Assembly: GCF_011516825.1 (NCBI RefSeq)
Contig: NZ_WOTA01000012.1
Location: 54,334 to 118,333, forward strand
Length of the DNA stretch: 64,000 bases
Direction of reading: 5' to 3'
Source: Acetobacter oeni
GTDB lineage: Bacteria; Pseudomonadota; Alphaproteobacteria; Acetobacterales; Acetobacteraceae
Both the position numbers and the translations under genes were made by a program. The notes beneath the pieces were generated by a model. That model ran no database searches and was not told the origin of the DNA. It was given only the letters and a program-made list of their open reading frames with translations. This document shows positions 1 to 9,302 of this stretch, one piece after another (position 1 is the stretch's first letter; each line of letters starts with the position of its first letter).

Positions 1-681
1 GATCCGGCGAAAGTCGAGATCGCTCCGCCCTCGACCACCGTCGACCGGATCGAGCAGTCAGTCATGTTTCTCGATGCCGCTGACAAGAAAACGGCGTTGC
101 TGGCACAGTTGCAGATGCCGGGGATTGGTCAGGCTGTGGTCTTCACTTTGCAGAAGAACATCGCCAACGAAGTCTGCGCTTTTCTCACCGGTGCAGGCAT
201 CACGGCTGAAGCGCTGCACGGCAACAGATCGCAGGGCCAGCGGGAGCGTGCGCTGAACGCCTTTCGCGAAGGAACCGTGCAGGTTCTGGTGGCGACGGAT
301 ATCGCGGCGCGTGGCATCGATGTTGACACGGTCACGCATGTTTTCAACCACGATCTGCCGAGCCTGCCGGAAAGCTATGTTCACCGCATAGGCCGCACCG
401 GTCGCGCGGGACGCAGCGGCTTCGCCGTCACGCTCTGTGATGCCGAACAGCGGGCCTGGCTGCATGATGTGGAGCGGGAGATCGGCCGGACTCTGACCGT
501 TCAGACCGATCACCCGTGGCATTCGGAAGAGGCGCAGAACTCGACCATGCGCGCTCCCGTGCTGGGCGGTGGTCCGGCGAAGAAAATCAAGCCGCCGAAA
601 ATCCGTGAGCGTAAAGTGTGGACCGAGGAAGAGAAGGCTGCCGCGCGGGCAGCGGCCATGGCGGTCAAAGAGGAAGTCTGA
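1..681 (+). CDS. DEAD-box ATP-dependent RNA helicase, C-terminal part (5' end outside window)
   Basis: The reading frame is open from base 1, so the gene begins upstream; only about 226 residues of the helicase C domain are present. Recognisable helicase motifs are VATDIAARGID (motif V) and HRIGRTGRAGR (motif VI), the arginine-rich motif that contacts ATP and RNA. The opening stretch (DPAKVEIAPPSTTVDRIEQ) is typical of the linker before the C domain in RhlE-type proteins. The tail after motif VI is short and basic (KKIKPPKIRER), as in RhlE-like helicases that act in RNA decay or ribosome assembly. The exact subfamily cannot be fixed without the N-terminal half. A short hairpin (CCGGGA/TCCCGG) follows the stop near 687-710. 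Confidence 0.9.
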   Translation, partial: DPAKVEIAPPSTTVDRIEQSVMFLDAADKKTALLAQLQMPGIGQAVVFTLQKNIANEVCAFLTGAGITAEALHGNRSQGQRERALNAFREGTVQVLVATDIAARGIDVDTVTHVFNHDLPSLPESYVHRIGRTGRAGRSGFAVTLCDAEQRAWLHDVEREIGRTLTVQTDHPWHSEEAQNSTMRAPVLGGGPAKKIKPPKIRERKVWTEEEKAAARAAAMAVKEEV

Positions 682-724
682 TGAATCCGGGACCGGTTTT
701 GGCGTCCCGGCGATAGTTACGCAG

Positions 725-843
725 AGGGCTCTGCCCGAACCCGGCAGGGGCCAAAGGCCCCTGCACCCCAATCTGCTGATAAATAAACCGGTTTCCAAAG
801 GCCCCGGCCTTTGGTGGGTTTCAGGGCAAAGCCCTGAGAAAAG
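725..843 (+). repeat. Dispersed intergenic repeat, copy A (full-length form)
   Basis: About 120 bp containing GGGCTCTGCCCG, then ACCCGGCAGGGGCC, a central part with CTGATAAATAAACCGG, and a 3' part with GGCCTTTGGTGGGTTTCAGG followed by GGGCAAAGCCC. The same order of blocks occurs at 39806-39926, and shorter versions in inverse orientation occur at 29025-29104 and 62818-62892. This copy lies between the convergent ends of the helicase gene and metH. Several segments are self-complementary (GGGCTCTGCCC, CAGGGCAAAGCCCTG), so it can fold into hairpins. No coding capacity is evident. Confidence 0.8.
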
Positions 844-949
844 CAGTAATATTTAATAAGAAACAGCCAGATCTGGCGCGGGTGTCGGCCAGACCAAGCT
901 TGTACACATCATTACGAACAGATCCTGATGTAGCTGCCGGCTCCCGTGA

Positions 950-985
950 ACGGCTTTTCCTGTAGCATTGCGCCGGAAAAGCCGT
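950..985 (-). terminator. Strong hairpin immediately after metH
   Basis: Perfect 11-bp arms (ACGGCTTTTCC at 950-960 and GGAAAAGCCGT at 975-985) enclose a 14-nt loop. It begins 2 nt beyond the metH stop codon. No good U-tract follows on either strand, so it may stabilise the 3' end or act with Rho rather than as a classical intrinsic terminator. Confidence 0.5.
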
Positions 986-987
986 GA

Positions 988-3900
988 TCAGACTGTAAAG
1001 TATTTGGCATGGGGGTTGAGGATCACCAGGGCCGAAGTCGATTGTTCGGGGTGGAGCTGGTAGCCATCCGAGAGGGAGACGCCGATGCGTTCGGCATCGA
1101 GAAGTTTCAGAATGGGTTCCTGATCTTCCAGACGCGGGCAGGCGGGATAGCCGAAGGAGTAGCGGGAGCCGCGATAGCCCTGGCTGAGGAGCTTATCCAT
1201 ATCGCGGTCGTCTTCGGCGGAGAAGCCGAGTTCGGCTCGGATGCGTTTATGAGTGTATTCGGCCATGGCCTCGGCGATCTCGACGGAGAGGCCGTGGAGA
1301 TAGAGGTAGTCCTGATAACGATTTTCCTCGAACCAGTCGCGGGCGATGTCGGAGGCTTTCTGGCCGACGGTAACGACCTGGAGACCGATGACGTCGCGCT
1401 GCTCGTCGTCCACGTCACGCACGAAATCAGCGATGCACTCACCGTCCTCGCGGGGCTGGCGGGGCATGGTGAAGCGGGCGACTTCGGTGGTACCGTCCTC
1501 AGCGAAAAGAATAAGATCGTTGGCCTGCCCTGCGGCTTTCCAGTATCCGTAGGAAGCGCGGGGTGTGAGGATGTTATCGGCTTCAGCAAGGGTGAGCATG
1601 CGGCGCAGCACCGGACGGAGTTCCTGATCGGCCCATACCAGGAAATCATCAAGTGAGCGGCCCTGTTTTTTGAAGCCCCACTGAAACTGATAGAGTGAGC
1701 GTTTGTTCAGGAAGGGCAGAACCGCGTTCGTATCGGCTTCGAGCTTGCGCGGTCCCCAGAAAGGCGGCGTGATGACGGGTTCGTCTTTTGTCAGACGATG
1801 ACGGCGTTTTTGCACGGCGATGACATCGACGGGACCGAAGCCGCGCTCTTCGGCGGTCTCGGGCGTGCGCGGGGTATTACGGCTGGCCTTGCCCTCGCGA
1901 CGTCTGGCGATGGCGGCGCAGTAATCGTCGAATTTGCCCTGAACGACGTGATCCATGAGGGAAAGACCGTCGAAGGCGTCCCGGGCATACACGACGCGGC
2001 CGGTTGTGCCGTAAGCGGCGACACAGTCTTCCTCGACATAATTCCGGGTGAGCGCCGCGCCGCCGAGGATGACGGGGAGGTCCATATCCTGACGGGCGAT
2101 CTCCTGGAGATTTTCCCTCATGATGACAGTAGATTTCACAAGCAGGCCGGACATGCCGATGGCATCCGCCTTGTGGATGCGGGCGGCTTCGATCATGTCG
2201 GCGACGGGGATTTTGATGCCGAGATTGATGACACGGTAGCCGTTATTGGTGAGGATGATATCGACAAGGTTCTTGCCGATGTCATGCACGTCGCCCTTGA
2301 CGGTGGCCAGCACGATGATGCCGCGCGCCTGCCCTTCCTTCCGCTCCATATGCGGTTCAAGGTAAGCGACGGCGGTTTTCATGGTTTCGGCGGATTGCAG
2401 CACGAAAGGGAGCTGCATTTTGCCGGAGCCGAAGAGTTCGCCGACGACTTTCATGCCATCGAGCAGGACGGTGTTGATGATGTCGAGCGGAGCCATGGTC
2501 TGCATCGCCTCTTCGAGATCGGCTTCCAGACCTTTGCGGTCGCCGTCGACGATGCGGTCTTTGAGACGCTCAGGGGCGGTTTCGGCTTTAACTTTCTTGG
2601 CGACATCGGCGGCCTTGCGACCCGCGAAGAGTTCGAGCAGGCGCTGGAGCGGGTCGTAATCTTCGGTTCTGCGATCGAAGATAAGATCTTCGGCGACGCG
2701 GACTTCTTCTTCGGCGATGAGGTGCAGCGGGCGGATTTTCGAGACGTGGACGATGGCGCCGGTCATGCCGGCTTTGACGGCGTGGTCGAGGAAGACGGAG
2801 TTGAGCACGGCGCGGGCGGCGCGGTTCAGGCCGAAGGAGATGTTCGACAGGCCGAGGACGATCTGGATCTCGGGGAACCGCTCGCGGATGAGGCGGATGC
2901 CTTCGAGGGTCCATTCGCCGAGTTTGCGGTCATCCTCCACGCCGGTGGCGATGGTGAAGGTCAGCGGATCGATCATGAGATCGGACTGCGGCAGGCCGTA
3001 CTGCGTGCAGGCGAATTCGACGAGGCGGGTGGCGATCCGGAGTTTGTCTTCCGGGGTTTTGGCCATTCCGACTTCATCGATGGTGAGTGCGACGACGGCG
3101 GCGCCAAATTTACGGGCCAGTTTCATGCGCTCATGCGCGATGTCTTCGCCGTCCTCGAAGTTGATCGAGTTGATGATCGGTTTGCCGCCATGGAGTTTAA
3201 GGGCGGATTCGATGACGGGTGTTTCGGTGGAGTCGATGACCAGCGGGGCGTTCACTGAGGAGGTGAAGCGGCGGACGACCTCGTCCATTTCGACGATTTC
3301 GTTACGGCCGACGAAGGCGGTGCAGATATCGAGTGCGTTGGAGCCTTCGGTGGCCTGTTCGCGGCCGACGGCGACGCAGCCGTCCCAGTCGTTAGCTTCC
3401 TGGAGTTCGCGCCATTTCTTCGAGCCGTTGGCGTTGCAGCGTTCGCCTATGGAGAAGTAGGCGTTTTCCTGACGCAGCGGGGTCTGGCTGTAGAGGCTGG
3501 CGACGGAGGGGACCCAGTTCGGGCTGCGCTTTACGGGCGCGGGGCGGTGTTTTCCGCTCGGCGCGCGGCTGCGGAGCATGGCGTCGAGGGCGGCGATATG
3601 GGGGGTGGAGGTGCCGCAGCAGCCGCCGACGATGTTCAGGCCGTCTTCGACGACGAAGCGCTCGACCCAGCTGGCCATTTCGTCCGGGCCGAGGGGGTAA
3701 CAGGTCTCGCCGTTGACGAGTTCGGGCAGGCCGGCGTTTGGCTGGACGGAGAGCAGGCCGGGCCAGTTTTCGGCGAGCCAGCGGACGTGTTCGGCCATTT
3801 CCTGCGGGCCTGTGGCGCAGTTGAGGCCCATCAGATCCACGTCGAGACTGTGGATGACAGTGGTGGCGGCGGCGATATCCGGGCCGACGAGGAGGGTCCC

Positions 3901-4503
3901 TGTGGTTTCGACGGTGACCTGAACGAAGATCGGGGTTTTCGTGCCGAGTTCGTCGCGGGCGATTTTCATGCCGTTGACGGCGGCCTTGATTTGCAGCGTG
4001 TCCTGGCAGGTTTCGATGAGGATGGCATCGACGCCGCCTTCGATCAGTCCCCTGCCCTGCTCGGCGAGACCGGCTTCGAGCGTGTCGTAGTCGATATTAC
4101 CGAGGGAGGGCAGTTTGGTGCCGGGGCCGACGGAGCCGATGACGTAGCGGTGCCGGTTGTCATCGAAGCTGTCGGCGGCCTCACGCGCCAGGGTTGCGGC
4201 GATGCGGTTGATGTCGCGGGCCTGATCCTGGAGGCCGAATTCGGAGAGGGTGAGGGGCGAGCCGCCGAAGCTGTTGGTCTCGACCATGTCGGCCCCGGCC
4301 TCGAAATAGCCGCGATGGATTTCCCGGATGAGTTCGGGCCGGGAGAGGTTGAGGATTTCGGTGCAGTTCTCCTGTCCCCGGTAATCCCGTTCGGTATCGA
4401 GGTCGAGAACCTGGACACGTGAGCCCATGCCGCCGTCGCAGAGGAGGACCTGTTCGCGGAGGGCTTCGAGGAGAGGGGGGCGCGGGGATCTGGCCGAGGT
4501 CAT
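988..4503 (-). CDS. metH: Cobalamin-dependent methionine synthase
   Basis: Transfers a methyl group from 5-methyltetrahydrofolate to homocysteine through methylcobalamin in the cytoplasm. At 1171 residues it is close to the usual MetH length and contains all four modules: an N-terminal homocysteine-binding barrel (LLCDGGMGSRVQ near the start; zinc ligands in NCATG and VGGCCGTS), a pterin-binding barrel (starting at about FSIGERCNANGSKKW), a B12-binding domain with the lower-ligand motif DVHDIG at about residues 735-741, and an AdoMet-binding activation domain (RASYGYWKA, GYPACPRL). The ATG start is preceded by a purine-rich stretch. No metF neighbour is present, and no SAM, SAH or cobalamin riboswitch was recognised in the 142-bp divergent upstream region. 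The gene is followed by a strong hairpin. Confidence 0.97.
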   Translation of the reverse strand: MTSARSPRPPLLEALREQVLLCDGGMGSRVQVLDLDTERDYRGQENCTEILNLSRPELIREIHRGYFEAGADMVETNSFGGSPLTLSEFGLQDQARDINRIAATLAREAADSFDDNRHRYVIGSVGPGTKLPSLGNIDYDTLEAGLAEQGRGLIEGGVDAILIETCQDTLQIKAAVNGMKIARDELGTKTPIFVQVTVETTGTLLVGPDIAAATTVIHSLDVDLMGLNCATGPQEMAEHVRWLAENWPGLLSVQPNAGLPELVNGETCYPLGPDEMASWVERFVVEDGLNIVGGCCGTSTPHIAALDAMLRSRAPSGKHRPAPVKRSPNWVPSVASLYSQTPLRQENAYFSIGERCNANGSKKWRELQEANDWDGCVAVGREQATEGSNALDICTAFVGRNEIVEMDEVVRRFTSSVNAPLVIDSTETPVIESALKLHGGKPIINSINFEDGEDIAHERMKLARKFGAAVVALTIDEVGMAKTPEDKLRIATRLVEFACTQYGLPQSDLMIDPLTFTIATGVEDDRKLGEWTLEGIRLIRERFPEIQIVLGLSNISFGLNRAARAVLNSVFLDHAVKAGMTGAIVHVSKIRPLHLIAEEEVRVAEDLIFDRRTEDYDPLQRLLELFAGRKAADVAKKVKAETAPERLKDRIVDGDRKGLEADLEEAMQTMAPLDIINTVLLDGMKVVGELFGSGKMQLPFVLQSAETMKTAVAYLEPHMERKEGQARGIIVLATVKGDVHDIGKNLVDIILTNNGYRVINLGIKIPVADMIEAARIHKADAIGMSGLLVKSTVIMRENLQEIARQDMDLPVILGGAALTRNYVEEDCVAAYGTTGRVVYARDAFDGLSLMDHVVQGKFDDYCAAIARRREGKASRNTPRTPETAEERGFGPVDVIAVQKRRHRLTKDEPVITPPFWGPRKLEADTNAVLPFLNKRSLYQFQWGFKKQGRSLDDFLVWADQELRPVLRRMLTLAEADNILTPRASYGYWKAAGQANDLILFAEDGTTEVARFTMPRQPREDGECIADFVRDVDDEQRDVIGLQVVTVGQKASDIARDWFEENRYQDYLYLHGLSVEIAEAMAEYTHKRIRAELGFSAEDDRDMDKLLSQGYRGSRYSFGYPACPRLEDQEPILKLLDAERIGVSLSDGYQLHPEQSTSALVILNPHAKYFTV

Positions 4504-4645
4504 TGCCTGTGTACCGGAACTGGGGGAAAACGGAGGGTGCCCGTCATGCGAGGCATCGGAAGACGGCGGTTATCACAGAGGGTGTGGCGGCTGTCCAGAA
4601 TGCATTGGCTGCGTTTTGCCGGGGCGGGAGACAGCCGGGCGGTTC

Positions 4646-5095
4646 ATGACAGGCGATTCTTATCAAATTCCACTTATTATTACGACGCCGGAGCAGGTTT
4701 CGGACTGGTCCGGCGAGCGCAGAAGCACGGCGCTGCTTCTGGATGCGACGGAATCCGGGTTTTTCGATGATGTGAGGGGATGGCTGGAGGTCGTATCGGC
4801 TGACAGGGCGAGGTCCGGGTTCATGGCTGTGTCGGCCGGACCGTCACCCGTCAGAGCGGGACACGCTGTCGGGAAGATGCGGGCATCGCATGGGACCGCC
4901 TGTACCTGCTGTGTGGTGCGAGCGCCGGTCGCCGCTCAGATGCTGGCGCTGTTTCAGGCGCGTGCGCGGGGGCTGCGCGGATTTTTCCGGTCGATTGTAC
5001 TTGTTGTCTCTCCGGGGCAGGTTACGGCGGTCGAAGCCTCGCTTCAGGCGGATTCTCCCGTGCTCAGTCTGTTTAAAATTCAGGCTGAGAGGTAA
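4646..5095 (+). CDS. Small CobW-like protein of unknown function (C-x-C-C motif, no P-loop)
   Basis: 149 residues from an ATG at 4646; the frame remains open further 5', but that part lies in the metH start region and looks non-coding. The segment TACTCCVVRAP resembles the GCICCTVRGDL metal-binding loop of COG0523/CobW GTPases (compare the product at 20141-21148). It is followed by an apparently conserved stretch with FFRSIVLVVSPGQ. The Walker A GFLGAGKTT and the NKxD GTP-specificity motif are absent, so it cannot be a GTPase by itself. It is divergent from metH, which encodes a zinc- and cobalamin-dependent enzyme, with 142 bp between the starts. Function is unknown; a metal-related role is only an inference. 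The ribosome-binding site is weak, so the start is uncertain. Confidence 0.6.
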   Translation: MTGDSYQIPLIITTPEQVSDWSGERRSTALLLDATESGFFDDVRGWLEVVSADRARSGFMAVSAGPSPVRAGHAVGKMRASHGTACTCCVVRAPVAAQMLALFQARARGLRGFFRSIVLVVSPGQVTAVEASLQADSPVLSLFKIQAER

Positions 5096-5301
5096 CGAAA
5101 AATCATTCTTCTTAATATAAATTGCTGCGGGAGCCGTGAAATGCAGCGGATATCCGGGTAATAAGCCGGCACTGTTGCCGGAAAACAGGTCGTGACGTCG
5201 TAATTCATGCATTGGGCAGCGACATTCCGGTTTGTGTGGTAGAGGCCGTTCAGCGTTTTGCCGGGGGGTGAGACGCTGACAAGTTTTGTAGAGGACGATC
5301 T

Positions 5302-7596
5302 GTGGATCCAGACGATCACGCGCTTGGCGCTCCTGACCCGGACGGGTATTCCCGTGAGACATCCGGCGAGGACACAGCTGAGTCTTCCTCTGGCCAGACG
5401 GCGCGCCCTTCTCCGGCGATGATCCGGTTGCGGGCCGTCATCGCCGCAGCCCATTTCCACGGACTTGAACTGGACGTCCGGGATTTTGCGGCCGAACCGG
5501 GAGAAGCATCTCCCTCCCCCGCGACGCTGGCGCGCTGGCTGAACGACCAGGGCGCGGTCGCCAAGGGCATGAACATCAAATGGCGTTATCTCATCAGGAT
5601 GAGCAATTCGCCGCCCATCGTTCTGATGTTCCGCGACGGTTCCGCCGCGATCATGGTCAACGCGGATGCGGAGCGGGGTGTTGTCTGGCTGCGCGATCCG
5701 CTGACGGGTGAGAGCCAGCCGCCTGTTCCGGTCGATGAAATGCGGCTGACGCAAATCTGGACCGGCGATATTCTTCTGATCAAGCGCCGCAAGGATCAGA
5801 GCGAGGCGGATGCGCCGATCAATGTGGGCTGGCTTGCCAAGATGGTGCTGCGCGAGAAGAAATCTCTGCGCGACATCGCTTTTGCCTCCATGACGCTCAG
5901 TATTCTGCAGATTTTTCCGCCGCTGATCGTCATGCAGGTCATCGACCGCGTGGTGAACAACCGGTCGATGGCGACGCTGGTCTCCATTGTGGCGATCGTG
6001 CTGGTTCTGTCCTTCTATGAAGTCCTGCTGTCCTACGGGCGCCGGGAACTGACGCTCGTTCTGACCACCCGCATTGATACACGGCTTTCGCTGCATATTT
6101 TCTCGCGCCTTCTCGCGCTGCCTCTGGAGTATTTCGAGCGGCAGCAGGCGGGTAACATCATCGGTCGTGTGATGGCGATCTATAAGGTGCGTGACTTCAT
6201 GACCGGTCGGCTCATGTCGACATTTCTCGACATGTTCACGCTGGTGGTCATCCTGCCTTTCCTTTTCTATCTCAGTTCCACCCTGGCCTGGATGACGGTT
6301 GCGGCATCGGGTGTGATCGGTCTGATCATCGTGGTCTTCATGGGACCGATGGCCCGGGTTTTCACCAAGCTGATCCATGCCGAGATGGAGCGGAATTCGG
6401 TCATGTATGAGACGGTGGCCGGTATCCGCACGATCAAGACGCTGGCGCTCGAGCCGACCCGCAAGCAGGACTGGGATGTCCGGACGGCGGACGTGGTGCG
6501 CTGGAAGCTGGCGGCGGGCCGGATGGGGAACTGGCCTTCGACGCTGACCATGCCGCTTGAGATGTTCATCAATCGCGGCATCATTCTTGTGGGCGCCTAT
6601 CTTGTTCTGACCAACGCAAGCAATGTCGGGATCGGCGCTCTGGTGGCGTTCATGATGCTGGGTGGCCGTGTGGCAGCGCCTCTGACCGGTCTGGCGAAAC
6701 TGCTCGACGATCTGAACGAGGTGACGACATCGCTGGGCGAGGCGGGATCGGTGCTGAATCAGCCGACCGAAACGAAGGCGCTGACGACCGGCATGCGGCC
6801 CCGGATCAAGGGGGCATTGTCCTTCATTGATGTGAACTTCTGCTATCCGGGCAGCACCACCAAGGCGCTGAACGACGTGTGCTTCGAAATCCCGGCCGGC
6901 ACGATGCTTGGCCTGGTCGGGCGCTCGGGCTCGGGTAAATCAACGATTACGCGTCTGCTTCAGGGTGTGAGCCGGTCGTATACCGGTTATCTGAAGCTCG
7001 ATGGCGTGGATCTGCGCGAGATCAATCTGACTCATCTCCGCCGGTCTTTCGGCGTGGTGTTGCAGGATAACTTCCTGTTTCGCGGCACAATCCGGGAGAA
7101 CATCACGGCCGGGCGGCCGGGCCTGACGATTGACGATGTGGTGAGGGCGGCCCGGCTTGCGGGTGCTGAAGAGTTCATCGAGCGGATGCCCGCCGGGTAT
7201 GAGACGTGGATTGAAGAGGGATCGACCAATATCTCCGGTGGTCAGAGGCAGCGGCTTGCCATTGCCCGCGCGGTGATTTCAGATCCGAAGCTAATGATTC
7301 TTGACGAGGCGACATCGGCGCTCGATCCGGAGAGTGAGGCGCTGGTCAATGCGAATCTTGAGCGCATCGGCCAGGGACGCACGATGGTCATCGTATCTCA
7401 CCGCCTGTCTTCTCTTGTGAACTGTGATCAGATTATGGTTATGGAACGGGGTGAGGTCGCGGATATCGGACCACATGAAGTCCTGCTTGAACGCTGCGCG
7501 ATCTATCGTACTTTGTGGATGCAGCAGAACCGGCATACCAGCAGTCGCGGCGCTGCGAAGAATAGTGCTGCACCGCTGATTGCCGAGGAAGACTGA
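5302..7596 (+). CDS. Type I secretion system permease/ATPase (HlyB-type, degenerate C39 domain)
   Basis: Inner-membrane ABC exporter of a type I secretion system. The start is GTG with GAGGA nine bases upstream. 764 residues: an N-terminal peptidase-C39-like domain (about 40-155) that appears to lack the catalytic cysteine, as in HlyB-type CLDs; a six-helix exporter domain (about 190-480); and a nucleotide-binding domain with Walker A GRSGSGKST, signature NISGGQRQRLAIARA and Walker B LMILDEATSALD. It exports folded-tail (RTX-like) substrates rather than processing a GG leader. It is 2 nt from the HlyD gene and leads a plus-strand block with Sel1 and glycosyltransferase genes. No substrate gene or outer-membrane TolC gene lies in the window. 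Confidence 0.93.
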   Translation: MDPDDHALGAPDPDGYSRETSGEDTAESSSGQTARPSPAMIRLRAVIAAAHFHGLELDVRDFAAEPGEASPSPATLARWLNDQGAVAKGMNIKWRYLIRMSNSPPIVLMFRDGSAAIMVNADAERGVVWLRDPLTGESQPPVPVDEMRLTQIWTGDILLIKRRKDQSEADAPINVGWLAKMVLREKKSLRDIAFASMTLSILQIFPPLIVMQVIDRVVNNRSMATLVSIVAIVLVLSFYEVLLSYGRRELTLVLTTRIDTRLSLHIFSRLLALPLEYFERQQAGNIIGRVMAIYKVRDFMTGRLMSTFLDMFTLVVILPFLFYLSSTLAWMTVAASGVIGLIIVVFMGPMARVFTKLIHAEMERNSVMYETVAGIRTIKTLALEPTRKQDWDVRTADVVRWKLAAGRMGNWPSTLTMPLEMFINRGIILVGAYLVLTNASNVGIGALVAFMMLGGRVAAPLTGLAKLLDDLNEVTTSLGEAGSVLNQPTETKALTTGMRPRIKGALSFIDVNFCYPGSTTKALNDVCFEIPAGTMLGLVGRSGSGKSTITRLLQGVSRSYTGYLKLDGVDLREINLTHLRRSFGVVLQDNFLFRGTIRENITAGRPGLTIDDVVRAARLAGAEEFIERMPAGYETWIEEGSTNISGGQRQRLAIARAVISDPKLMILDEATSALDPESEALVNANLERIGQGRTMVIVSHRLSSLVNCDQIMVMERGEVADIGPHEVLLERCAIYRTLWMQQNRHTSSRGAAKNSAAPLIAEED

Positions 7597-7598
7597 GC

Positions 7599-9059
7599 AT
7601 GAGCGCACATGACATTGTCCCGGCTCCCGAAGGCGACGAAAAAGACGGCGACAGGAAACCGAAAGATTTTCTGCCTCAGGCGGATGACCCTTTCGCGCCG
7701 GGGGATCTGCCGCCGGCGCTGCTGGAGTTTCATTCGCCGAGCGCGGCGCTTGTCAACATGCCGCCCACACCGACGGCACAGTATATTTCATGGATCATCG
7801 GCGCGCTGACACTGGCCAGTGTCATTGTTATGGCCGTGTTCCCGCTGAACAGGGTCGTGACCTCTCCGGGGAAAATCGTCTCGACGCAGCAGACGCTTGT
7901 TGTACAGCCGCTTGAGACGTCGATCATTCACAGTATCGATGTGCGCGAGGGGGATTTTGTCCATAAAGGGCAGATACTGGCGCATCTCGATCCCACGATT
8001 AACGATGCCGATCTGACCAACATGCAGGCTCTGTCCGAGAGCTATGGCGCTGAAGTGGATCGTCTGACGGCTGAAGCGCAGGGGCGTGACTATACGGCGG
8101 ATAAGAACAACCCGTCCTCGCTTCAGCAGGTTGCGACGTTCCTGCGCCGCAAGGCCGAGTATGATGCGAAGATCAGCGGTTATCAGGAGCAGATGGCCGC
8201 GCAGGCCAGTGATCTTCAGGGATATCAGGCCAATGCCGCGATGTATGCCGCGCGTGCGAAGGTCGCAAGGGATGTTCACAGCATGCGGGCGCGGCTGCAG
8301 GCCGATCAGGTGGGCAGTCGTCTGTCCACTCTTGGCGCGCAGAACGATCTGATGGAAGTCGAGCGGTCCGAGATTTCGTCCCGGCAACAGGCCACCTCCG
8401 CCCAGAGCAAGATACGGGCGCTGGCGGCGGAGCGTCAGGGTTACATCGAGACGTGGAAAGCCGAGGTTTACAAGGATCTCAGTGACGCACAGCGCCGGCT
8501 GTCCGAGGCGGAGAGCAACTATCAGAAAGCAAAACTCCGCAAGAGCATGATTCTGCTCAAATCCGGGGAAGACGCGATCGTGCTGACCGTTGCCAAACTG
8601 TCGATGGGCTCGGTCATGACCACGGGATCGGAACTGATGACACTGGTTCCGGTCGGCAGCGGGCTTGAGGTCGAGGCAACGCTTCGCGGGTCCGATGCCG
8701 GGTTTATCCGGCTTGGTGACAAGGCGCTGCTGAAATTCGCGACTTTCCCCTTTGCGCAGTATGGCGGTGCCGAGGCAACAGTCCGTGAGATCAGCGCCGA
8801 CTCTTTCGGAGCGCAGGGCAAACCGGAATCCGGCGCGGGATCGCCGGCGGGACAGGCGCCTGATCAGAACCCGGCAGAGACCTATTACCGGCTTCGGTTG
8901 CGGATTGACCGTTACACCCTGCACGGCGTGCCTGCCTTCTTTCATCCGCAGCCCGGCATGCCGGTTACGGCGGATATTCAGGTTGGCAAGCGCACGATCA
9001 TGCAGTTTCTGCTGAACAGCATCATGCCTATGGTGACTGACGGCATGAGAGAGCCCTGA
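7599..9059 (+). CDS. HlyD-family type I secretion periplasmic adaptor
   Basis: Membrane fusion protein that links the ABC exporter to an outer-membrane TolC-like channel. 486 residues: a cytoplasmic N-terminus rich in Asp and Pro, one transmembrane helix at about 65-85 (ALTLASVIVMAVFP), a lipoyl/barrel-sandwich half (SIDVREGDFVHKGQILAHLDP), a long coiled-coil hairpin (about 140-320), then the second lipoyl half and beta-barrel (PVGSGLEVEATLRGSDAGFIRLGDKALLKF). The spacing of 2 nt after the ABC gene indicates translational coupling. The interruption GAGSPAGQAPDQNPAE before the C-terminal barrel is a low-complexity loop. Confidence 0.93.
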   Translation: MSAHDIVPAPEGDEKDGDRKPKDFLPQADDPFAPGDLPPALLEFHSPSAALVNMPPTPTAQYISWIIGALTLASVIVMAVFPLNRVVTSPGKIVSTQQTLVVQPLETSIIHSIDVREGDFVHKGQILAHLDPTINDADLTNMQALSESYGAEVDRLTAEAQGRDYTADKNNPSSLQQVATFLRRKAEYDAKISGYQEQMAAQASDLQGYQANAAMYAARAKVARDVHSMRARLQADQVGSRLSTLGAQNDLMEVERSEISSRQQATSAQSKIRALAAERQGYIETWKAEVYKDLSDAQRRLSEAESNYQKAKLRKSMILLKSGEDAIVLTVAKLSMGSVMTTGSELMTLVPVGSGLEVEATLRGSDAGFIRLGDKALLKFATFPFAQYGGAEATVREISADSFGAQGKPESGAGSPAGQAPDQNPAETYYRLRLRIDRYTLHGVPAFFHPQPGMPVTADIQVGKRTIMQFLLNSIMPMVTDGMREP

Positions 9060-9302
9060 GGATTATACGGCAGAAATTTTTGCCGGACTAAGAGCGTGAT
9101 CCGGACGGGGCGAGTGAAGTAGCCACGGCATCCGGCCGGCACGCCATACGATGTATTTTATTATCGGCAACGGATATGGTGTGGCCCGGACAGCCAGGAG
9201 CTCCGTTCGGGTCACACATGCTGAATTTCAGACAGGCTGGCGGCACGATCCGGCTTATCTTCCACAGATGGCATAATGTGACCGTGGCCAGGGAGGATGA
9301 AT

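Noticed and set aside
1798..3258. 486-codon open frame antisense to metH
   Set aside because: It lies entirely within metH, has the Gly/Asp-rich composition typical of high-GC antisense shadows, and has no recognisable domain.
4504..4645. Possible SAM, SAH or cobalamin riboswitch upstream of metH
   Set aside because: No conserved core elements of these riboswitches were recognisable on the minus strand; only generic GC-rich sequence is present.
5080..6378. 432-codon minus-strand open frame opposite the T1SS ABC gene
   Set aside because: Composition rich in His, Arg and Gln, no domain, and a well-supported ABC transporter gene lies on the other strand.
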